Below, in pieces: positions 57,005 to 64,000 of a stretch of DNA of 64,000 bases. The stretch lies in NCBI GenBank assembly GCA_030704615.1, contig CM060734.1:27668042-27732041 (forward strand). The letters run 5' to 3'. The stretch is from Takakia lepidozioides (lineage: Eukaryota; Streptophyta; Takakiopsida; Takakiales; Takakiaceae). How positions within the stretch are numbered: position 1 is the first letter of the stretch; each line of letters begins with the position of its first letter. Under the pieces are notes generated by a model, which worked only from the letters and a program-made list of their open reading frames with translations, searched no databases and was not told the DNA's origin. Both the position numbers and the translations under genes were made by a program.

Positions 57005-57732
57005 ATGTCGCGCACCTCACTTCGGTAAGTTCCCCCTTCAAGTCATAGTTACTCGCTTTGATGCACGCGCCTAACTCCCTAACTGGCCGCCGGGCCAACT
57101 CGGAGCTTCGGCTGCTCACCGGGACATAACGGTCCCCCTTTACTCTTCCACAAGACCCTCTCCCAATTTGGGCCTAGTGGAAATTCCCTTTGGTCGATGA
57201 CAGTCCGGGATAGCTCCCCACACCTTGGTCGCTTTCCGGCTCGCACGCTTACTCACTAGTTTTTGGTCACCAACGGGCTTGCACCGTTCTCGGGGTTACT
57301 ACTCCCTATATCTACTTCTGTGACTGTCTGCGGGGGTTTCACAAACAACCATGCCATTTTATGGCGAACCACCACGAAAACCCTCGATTCCCGGTGATAA
57401 GTCGCGGTGAGTCTTGGCCCACCCACCACGGTCCCATTGGACCGTGATGAGTCCCAAGACTCCCCACGACTCCCACCACAAGGTCTCCGCCCCCATGGTG
57501 AGTCCTATGCCACCCCCACTAAGTCCCACTAAGCTTAACACCACCCCTTGTGGAACCACCCCCACCGCAATCCGGTGTGCGGGGCTCCACCTAGTGAGCG
57601 CCTCCGCCTCCTTGAGTGCCTTGGGCACTCAAGGGTGCTTCAGCCCCCGCATCTATTGTCGCCACTGCCCCCACCACAGGGGCAGCCCCTCTCGTGTCTC
57701 GACCCCCTGCCCTCAAGGCAAGGGCCACGACA
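57005..57732 (-). mobile_element. Chromovirus LTR, inverted orientation
   Basis: Reverse complement of the family LTR: begins TGTCGCGCACCTCAC (complement of the LTR end) and ends ccacgaca (complement of the LTR start). It sits directly against the truncated plus-strand LTR. Confidence 0.9.
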
Positions 57733-57937
57733 CACACCCCTACCAACAGGGAGTCGATGTCCTCATCGACTTGTCTATTTTGTAGAAACAAACATCCAAG
57801 TTGTGGCATCCCACATCAAGGAATTTGTTTCCGCACCATGGCGTCCCATGGCTAAGAACCAAACCCCCACTTGACTCTACTCTCCACTAGCTAGTTCGGC
57901 CGACTTCCTCCAAGTCCCGGCCAAGGGTGGAGGGCCC
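57733..57937 (-). mobile_element. Inverted chromovirus 3' untranslated fragment
   Basis: Complement of the 3' end including the polypurine tract (cacccctacc). The homology ends at about 57937 (ccggccaagggtggagg), where CACTA-like sequence starts, so the rest of this minus-strand element is missing. Confidence 0.8.
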
Positions 57938-57959
57938 CTCTCAATTCGCGACCTCATAC

Positions 57960-58757
57960 ACGGCGGTTTGGGATCACGGTTGTCATTTCCGCATTCATGA
58001 AGCGCAAAACAACGTTTGATTCTGGCTTGTGTGCCACATATTGGCAAGACTCCGTATGGGGCAAGGGAGATACACGACCTACATGAGCCAACTCAACTAC
58101 ATTCGGAAGCTTGAGAGCATACTCCAACTTCAGTATACAAGGTACCAGCCTCTTATCTTCAAGGGAAGGTGGTTCCAACCACATGTTAGGGGCCCTCCGC
58201 AACACTAGTGGAAGACGAGTGTGGTTTCTTGCGCGTCAATGTAGATAGGTTGAGTGCTCATTGTCCCTCCGATGAGCCTTTTGCATGGCCTTCAGACATG
58301 GAACAAGTTTTATTATCCGAAGACAAAACAAAAGGCGGAAATTGGAAGGTGGTTGTGTATGCTAAGCCAAGAGGAAGACGTATCTATTTGGTCGGGATGT
58401 ACATGGGGCGAGGCAAATGCGGAGGAGGAAGAGACTAGTCATGATGATGCTGATGTTGGCCAAGGTTAAGTAGAGGGGGTACAAGAGGATGATGACGCCC
58501 CGCAGAATGTAGCCAAACCCTATACGATGAGGATGATGACGCCCCGCAGAATGTAGCCAAACCCTTTACGATGAGGTTGCATCAGATGCGGATGTTGGAG
58601 AAGAAGATGAAGACATGGTCATTGAAAACAGATGGAAGATGATTCAGACGTGCCTTTTTCTGACCAGGCCATTTATGACAATGACTCCGACGACCAAGAA
58701 GACTTGCAGCTTGATGAGGACGAAGAAGCTCCGGATGATGATGTTCAAGTTGATTAG
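57960..58757 (+). pseudogene. CACTA (En/Spm) TNP2-type transposase C-terminal remnant
   Basis: In changing frames the plus strand reads LESILQLQY, LIFKGRWFQ, GFLRVNVDRLSAHCPSDEPF, EQVLLSEDKTKGGNWKVVV. These are the order and spacing of the conserved C-terminal blocks of plant CACTA transposases (I-x-ELxY..., FKCxWF..., VNxxRL...PF, QVFYxxD...W-x-VV). An acidic tail (DNDSDDQEDLQLDEDEE) follows and ends at TAG 58755-58757. A 43-44-bp tandem duplication (gatgacgccccgcagaatgt) lies at 58487-58574. Confidence 0.55.
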
Positions 58758-58900
58758 ACACGTAATCAAAGCTACATAATAATTCTTGCACATAACTGTA
58801 ACATCAAGGCATTTTTGGAATTCCCTATTCAGGGTGGCCGGACATAGATATCTTGTGAGACACCATGACCAACACATATCACTTCACTGTATGTATTCAA

Positions 58901-59163
58901 GATTTTCATTCCTTCCCATGACAAGGATCCAAGGCATGGCCGCCTCAGCCTGGATTCAATCCCGCGTAGTTGTGCAACCATCCCACAACAAAACATCCCC
59001 TAGGCTTATGGCTGGCTTTTGAGCATGCAGGTAGATTTTCATTCCTTCCCATGACAAGGATCCAAGTCATGGCCGCCTGCGCCTGGGATTCAATCCCACG
59101 TAGTTGTGCAACCATCCCACAACAAAACATCCCCTAGCTTATGGCTGGCTTTTGATCATGCAG
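58901..59163. repeat. 133-bp tandem duplication
   Basis: Two adjacent copies beginning gattttcattccttcccatg at 58901 and 59034, differing by a few bases (for example ccgcctcagcc versus ccgcctgcgcc). Confidence 0.9.
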
Positions 59164-59239
59164 GTACTTCAGACCTTGCTGCATACTTGTCTGGGGACTA
59201 CACTCTACAACACTATTCGTCATGCTTGGAAGTGAGACC

Positions 59240-59243
<4 letters not shown>

Positions 59244-59287
<44 letters not shown>
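59244..59287. repeat. (GA)n microsatellite
   Basis: About 22 GA dinucleotides without interruption, followed by a short GT-rich tract. Confidence 0.98.
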
Positions 59288-59290
<3 letters not shown>

Positions 59291-60209
59291 TGTGTTGTGT
59301 GTATGTGTGTGAAACTCTAAAGATCTGAGAATTTGCTGTTCTAGTAATCTGCTATATAGACACATTACTACCCTATGAAGGACTGTAACATCATTCACCC
59401 AAGTTGTCCCTGTGAAATGCTAACATATATACAGCAGTGGATACATAAGTCATTTAGTTTTCCACACAGAAATGAACTTCGATAGACTTGATTAACAGTG
59501 CACTATCAAGATGTAGACAAACACAGGTAACAGACAAATCCACGTTCAACATACATACTTCAATGTCTCCTGTAGTGTTTTGCCGGATTCCCAATCGGGT
59601 GCACCATTAGATACCACCTACTCTGATGGTGAACCACATACAAACAATCCGTAACTTCCTGGCTACAGATAAAAACTCTGCATGGCATCTGCATTGACCA
59701 TATGACCCAGCAAGAAAGCAAGACATCTAGAAATGTACTGAACTCTATGCCTCATAGATGTAGTTGCTATCTTTGTAATTCCTTTGAAGTCGATGCAGAT
59801 CTTACCAAGAACCAGGAAGCCTAAAGTTCTGCATATTGTTGGGAACACTTAAAGATCTGCAGTGGGTGAGCCGCGGAGATGTAACAAAACTTGCGATTAT
59901 GATTGGGTCCTGTTGTTGTAAAGAGACGGAAAGATTTGGGTCAATATTGAATGGGTCAATCGACAAAAAAGTAAGACACTCCTGATGATAGTGTCTTTCT
60001 AGCTTATCATAGCCCCACTTGCTTCATTCGCTGTAACGCAGGAAAAAAAGAATCAGAAGTCAAGGCCTGGTGATAACAACATTCCAGTTTCACAGGTGAT
60101 CTCACTCTGTGGAATGAGATCACTTTGTACCCTCTCGATCTCTCGTCCTTCAACAAGGGTGATTTTACAACACAACTGATACATGATCTAATCGACCAAG
60201 ACTGCAACG
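59288..60209. other. No gene; 3' flank of TPI
   Basis: No supported coding frame. The proximal part (about 60000-60209) would be the 3' UTR of the minus-strand TPI. No poly(T) tract marking a genomic poly(A) tail was seen here. Confidence 0.45.
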
Positions 60210-61184
60210 TTACGCAGCAACCTTCTTGGATGTGACCGAGTTGATAATGGTGGCAAATTCAGGTCCCTTCAATGATGCACCTCCCACAAGAAAGCCATCG
60301 ATGTCTTCTTGCTTCGCAAGCTCCGCACTGTTGGCTCCATTCACCGAACCACCATAGATGATGCGCGTTTGTGAGGCCACCTCAGGGGACAGCTTCTCAC
60401 TCAGCCATTTACGAATTGCTGCATGCACCTCCTGCGCTTGGGCAGGAGTGGCCACTTTGCCAGTGCCAATGGCCCATACTGGCTCATATGCAATCACCAC
60501 ATTCGACCAGCTTGGCAGTTCGTCAACGAAAGCTTGGAGCTGCTCGAAGACGACATCGAAAGTACGATTTCCCTCACGCTCCTCTAACTTCTCTCCCACG
60601 CACGCGATCACACTCAGGTTCTTGGACAGAGCATACGCACTCTTCTTTCCGATGAAATCGCTCTTCTCCCCGAGGACATGCCTGCGCTCGGAGTGCCCAT
60701 GGATCACCCACTTAACCCCAATGTCCTGCAATTGCTCCGCGCTGATCTCACCGGTAAACGCCCCGCCCTTCCCAACCCACGAATTTTGCGCAGACACCTC
60801 GATGCGCTTCTCCAGAGACCTCAGAACCTGGTCAATGTAGATGAAAGGGGGAGCAACCACCACATCCACATCCTCCTCAAGCTTCTCAGCGTTCAGATCC
60901 CACACCAGCTTGGCGATGGACTCCTTCGTCCCATTGCATTTCCAGTTCCCCCCCACAAAGAACTTGCCGCTCCCCACCATGGTCACAACACCTCTGTGCC
61001 CCCTTCCGCTTCCGCCCGCAACCCGATGCTGCAAACCCACCAACGAACTCTCTCCGATCTCCAGCCGCCGCAGACCACAGAACTGGGGACAGCCCACCAA
61101 GCTCCGCACTGTGGCTCCGGCTCTGGCTGCTGAAGATGTGAATGACGCTGTGTACGTCGCTGTGGATGCGATGGCATGCGCCAT
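60210..61184 (-). CDS. TPI: Plastid triosephosphate isomerase, intronless
   Basis: 324 codons from ATG (61184) to stop, uninterrupted. The first ~70 residues are Ala/Ser/Thr/Arg-rich with few acidic residues, as in a chloroplast transit peptide. The mature enzyme then starts at [14 protein letters not shown]. All catalytic signatures are present: Lys in NWKCN, His in IHGHSERR, Glu in [11 protein letters not shown], the phosphate-binding YGGSV, and [11 protein letters not shown]. It interconverts glyceraldehyde-3-phosphate and dihydroxyacetone phosphate in the Calvin cycle and plastid glycolysis. Length fits plant plastid TPI. Plant TPI genes are normally split by several introns, so this intact intronless copy may be a retrogene. 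No poly(A) remnant was seen to prove that. Confidence 0.95.
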   Translation of the reverse strand: MAHAIASTATYTASFTSSAARAGATVRSLVGCPQFCGLRRLEIGESSLVGLQHRVAGGSGRGHRGVVTMVGSGKFFVGGNWKCNGTKESIAKLVWDLNAEKLEEDVDVVVAPPFIYIDQVLRSLEKRIEVSAQNSWVGKGGAFTGEISAEQLQDIGVKWVIHGHSERRHVLGEKSDFIGKKSAYALSKNLSVIACVGEKLEEREGNRTFDVVFEQLQAFVDELPSWSNVVIAYEPVWAIGTGKVATPAQAQEVHAAIRKWLSEKLSPEVASQTRIIYGGSVNGANSAELAKQEDIDGFLVGGASLKGPEFATIINSVTSKKVAA

Positions 61185-61686
61185 AGCTTTCCTCCACCAC
61201 CTGCCCCTTCGACAAGCTTATCACCACCTTATCTACCAATCTCTGGATCTTTTCTCCAAAAAGCGGGGGATCGCGGCCCTGCAGCCCCTATCCTCCTTAC
61301 ACTCACACCTCGCCCGCCTGCCTGGACGGCTTCGATCCGCGATGCCCGCCCTCCTCGCACCCCGCCTGCCATGGCCGCCATGGCCGCGGCATTGGCAGCA
61401 TCGCGCACCCACGTGCCCACGCCCTTGTTTTCTGTTTTGTATCATTTTCTATTTCTGCGCCGGATGATGCGCCACAATGATGGATGGCCCACCATCCATC
61501 CATTATCGTTCTCTCCGGCAGCTTGAAGGCGGCCGGTTGTGCGCCCTGCGGGACTCGGTTCAACCGGCTGAGGGCCACTTTATGCACGCGCCGATGATGT
61601 GGTGGGGGTCGATGATTGGACTAATTTGCTCATTCGGTCTGTGGATACTCAATGTAACGCTGTAAACGTCCAAGGGGTATTCTCAC
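61185..61686. other. 5' flank of TPI
   Basis: C-rich sequence upstream of the minus-strand TPI, with a GGCCGCCATGGCCGC repeat near 61370-61390. It should hold the TPI promoter; no unambiguous TATA box was found. Confidence 0.4.
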
Positions 61687-62001
61687 GTGGCAATTTCGGT
61701 CAAAGGACGGCATTTCCAACTCTTGGCCGGGCGGTCGACCAAGGTTACCGAGATTAATAATTACAACGTGAAGTTAGGTGGTAGTCAAGATTGTGAATGT
61801 ATGTTATCTGCTTGGGTGACTGCTGAGGAAGCTAGGGAATTTTCGGTGGGACGAGAACTCTTGTTTGCGGCTTCTTACTACTCTCTTGCGGAGTTGAAAT
61901 GTGATGAATGTAAGATCAAAGATGTCACATCATCAAATGACTCCAGCCATACGACGCCGGTAGCATTTGATACAGCAATTTGGCCCATCTTCTCTGCTTG
62001 A
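61687..62001 (+). CDS. Unrecognised 104-residue ORF
   Basis: Starts MAISVKGRHFQLLAGRS and has a mixed, globular-like composition with a CDECK motif near residue 74. No family is recognised and no intron partners are obvious. It may be an exon or a transposon fragment, or may not be expressed. Confidence 0.25.
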   Translation: MAISVKGRHFQLLAGRSTKVTEINNYNVKLGGSQDCECMLSAWVTAEEAREFSVGRELLFAASYYSLAELKCDECKIKDVTSSNDSSHTTPVAFDTAIWPIFSA

Positions 62002-62610
62002 CCCAGCTCATTGCGGTTGATGACAAGCCCCAGTGTCCTCGATATCCTCTCAGCGATCATGCCTCGTACTCAGCTTACAATTACTGACCTGTGTCACATT
62101 GGGGTTATGGTGGAAAATGGCCCTTTAGCTCTTGACACCGTTGCGATCATCCACCTTTTCCCTATGCTGCTCCTGTTCATGGGTGAAAGCAAGCTATGGT
62201 GGCTTAGTGATGACCACATCATGAGTCCTTAAGAAATACACAACATTTTTATAAAGAGTTTGAAAAATGAGAATGCAATGCATTGACTGAGAAAGTAGAT
62301 GGATGTATACTAAGGCAAATTCATTTTAATAAAAATTTGAGATTATATTAAGTTGTCAAAATCCCAAAGTCAACCTTAAAGTCAATCTTAAACCATAAAC
62401 CTTAAACCTCTAATTACATGAAAAAATCGGAGCATTACTCGACGAGTTGAATGCAAGCGTGGGAGCCTTGCCGGTACGGTCGTCGGGGATGGCCGTACCG
62501 GCGACATCCCGGCGGGGCACACTGTCAAATCCCCACCCCCTTGCTCCCCTTTCACCTGCGAGCCTGTATTTCTAGAATAATAAACCATTAGGAAATAAAA
62601 AATGAGGTAA
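62002..62610. other. No gene seen
   Basis: A/T-rich at 62230-62400. A short inverted pair, gccggtacgg/ccgtaccggc, lies at 62469-62500. Confidence 0.4.
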
Positions 62611-62619
62611 GAAGCCGAC

Positions 62620-62705
62620 GGAAGTGTGGTGGCTAGGTGATGTGTCTTACGAATTCGAGGTCTGAGGTTCAATCCGTATCAGTGAAATCACGTTGACTGA
62701 TTGGA
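62620..62705 (+). repeat. tRNA-derived SINE-like sequence
   Basis: A-box-like tggctaggtga (~62631) and B-box-like ggttcaatcc (~62666-62676) at tRNA-type spacing. The flanks do not form an acceptor stem, so it is not a tRNA gene. Ends not defined. Confidence 0.45.
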
Positions 62706-62755
62706 TGCACAGTGGACTGATTAATATACTTTTTCAATAATCCTAAGTCCAAGAT

Positions 62756-62945
62756 TTGTGGCTACGCTCCCCTGTTCCCTCTGTCCCCTCATTGTTCCAA
62801 TCCCGCTCCCCTATCTTTATCCCTTGTCCTTGTTCCCTTGTTCCCGGTCCTCGCTCCCCTCCTCGCCCCGGTTCACGGTCCCCGCTCCCCTACTCGCCCT
62901 GTGGAATGCGGGGAATGCGGCTCGCTCCCCTGTTCGTGGTTTGTC
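62756..62945. repeat. Pyrimidine-rich segment with repeated GCTCCCCT
   Basis: GCTCCCC recurs near 62765, 62805, 62851, 62884 and 62921 within (c/t)-rich sequence. The complement gggagc recurs at 63046-63080. Confidence 0.65.
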
Positions 62946-63329
62946 CCACTATGGGGGGGGAGTGACTGAGCAGCTGCAAGGATCTTGGACCGGGAACAGG
63001 AGAGCAAAATTGGAGAATGTTTGGGAACATGGTCCTAAAAATGGGGAGCGTGAGGAAGGGAGCAAGAGGTTTGGAGCGCTCCCCACCTTTACAATGGGGG
63101 AAGAGATTGACAGGTAGTCTGCCAGAGCCTCCTTGACCTCAGGCAAGCGGGCCCCACCACCTCATACGCTTGCCTTAAACTCGTCGGGTTAGCGTAGTCC
63201 TTGCCTTTTTTCCACATCTTTCTTGGCGGCCCTTTGTAATAGGCCAAGGTACCTTTTCAATTAAAGGAGTTTCTTTAATTCATTCATTTTCCTCCTATAT
63301 GACAATTTGAAAATTCACTGTTTTCTAGG

Positions 63330-64000
63330 GTACTTAAAAATGCATAAATTTATATAATTAAATATTAATATATTTATTTGCTCAGGCCTAATGATTTTAT
63401 GGAGGAGAGGTTGCAAGCGGAGAGCCAAAGCTTTGGCTATGATTTTCGTAAGAGGAATTAAGAAGGGTAATGGGAGAAGGTGGACGCGTTGCCGAAGCAA
63501 GCGTAACTTATGGTGTCACTTGACCCAGAGCTATTGCCTTCCGGTAGGAAGGTGGACACCTTTGTAACAACCAACAGGGTGGTTTGAACCCACAACCACT
63601 CGTAAGAGGGTATATGCCCTTACCACTGGGCTACATGTTGGTTGTTGGGTAATGGGACGTTAATTGGTGATGAACTCTCTATCTCCTTTTCTGAAAATGA
63701 GAGCTATCAGACTCAGAGATTTGAGATGGCATCATTTCCTTAGCAAGAATATCATTGTCCATATTAGTGAAGTCTTCACATCCATAGCCTGTTAGAAAAA
63801 CTCTACCGGAATGTCGTCTAGTCCAGAGGATTTGAGAGGAGCGAGAGATCGTGTAGCATGGCCAAGTTCATCCATGGTGAAAGGGGCAAAAATAGTGGCC
63901 AAGTCTGATTCAGAGAGGGACCTAGGAACATGTTCCAAAACTTCAAAAATGATCCAAGAACGTTGAGGAGAGGAGGTAGGACTAGCAAAGAGATTCTTGA
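63330..64000 (-). pseudogene. LINE reverse-transcriptase fragment, interrupted by a SINE
   Basis: Read on the minus strand from the window edge: FAPFTMDELGHATRSL, LKSSGLDDIPVEFF (compare the KSPGxDGxP block of LINE RT), a stop, then, on the far side of the SINE, RPITLLNSSY and KIIAKALALRLQPLLHKII (compare NYRPIxLLN...YKIxAKxLAxRL). Stops and a 1-nt shift break the frame. It continues beyond the window. Confidence 0.7.
63475..63646 (-). mobile_element. tRNA-derived SINE with 10-bp target-site duplication
   Basis: On the minus strand the A box TAGCCCAGTGG (complement of 63623-63633) and B box GGTTCAAACC (complement of 63581-63590) have tRNA spacing. The element is flanked by perfect direct repeats GGGTAATGGG at 63465-63474 and 63647-63656, giving a length of 172 bp. 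It sits within the LINE fragment and splits the RPITLLN block from its upstream part. Confidence 0.8.

Noticed and set aside
59106-59312. Arg/Glu-repeat protein
   Set aside because: Arises from the (GA)n microsatellite.
60000-60209. Poly(A) remnant proving TPI retroposition
   Set aside because: No T-rich tract or clear flanking duplication was found, so the retrogene idea rests only on the lack of introns.
60358-61467. Plus-strand frames across the TPI locus
   Set aside because: They are opposite-strand shadows of the TPI coding sequence and its GC-rich upstream flank.

Overview
The window is eukaryotic nuclear DNA from a green-lineage (streptophyte) genome. Evidence for this is an ORF for plastid-type triosephosphate isomerase with a transit-peptide-like N-terminus, GT-AG introns of 0.1-1 kb, a gene resembling a land-plant type I membrane protein family, and plant-style Ty3/gypsy, chromovirus, CACTA, MULE, LINE and SINE sequences. 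The repeat load and long repetitive introns recall a charophyte such as Chara, but this is an inference from style and no species marker was found. A 500-N scaffold gap lies at 15246-15745.

Layout. 1-9.3 kb: the C-terminal part of a MULE-like transposase with a broken SWIM finger, a 64-bp tandem repeat, a candidate TIR element, and Ty3/gypsy fragments joined in opposite orientations. 9.9-20.5 kb: copies of one ~3.4-kb repeat family, first as a nearly identical direct repeat running into the gap, then as a ~1.8-kb-arm inverted repeat. 20.5-31.3 kb: two minus-strand paralogues of an unusual multi-exon gene. A ParB-like module (DGNHR motif) is followed by a central region, and in the second copy by a module with beta-class N4/N6 DNA-methyltransferase motif order. 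Copy 1 is cut off at its 3' end by the 3.4-kb repeat and has a 1-nt frameshift. Copy 2 keeps its 3' half but has a nonsense codon and a frameshift, and is cut in its ParB exon by a chromovirus LTR. Between them are a plus-strand Cys-rich ORF and a striking array of 22-bp palindromes at ~53-bp spacing, arranged as a higher-order repeat. A second, unrelated palindrome family sits in an intron of copy 2.

31.3-34.2 kb: chromovirus 5' LTR, tRNA-Met-type primer site and gag, truncated. 34.5-40.6 kb: the best host gene, a spliced secreted or membrane protein whose last nine exons join with consistent phases. 41-43 kb: SINE-like sequence, an inverted repeat and more palindromes. 43-52.3 kb: a gypsy element (A) fused in the middle of pol to a related element (B). 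52.3-57.9 kb: a rearranged chromovirus array with direct and inverted LTRs. 58-58.8 kb: a CACTA transposase C-terminal remnant. 60.2-61.2 kb: an intronless, apparently intact plastid TPI gene on the minus strand. 62-64 kb: a tRNA-like SINE, and a LINE fragment interrupted by a SINE with a perfect 10-bp target-site duplication.

The genes do not form an operon-like unit. The likely functional host genes are the membrane protein and TPI. The two ParB/methyltransferase-like copies are the most unusual content.
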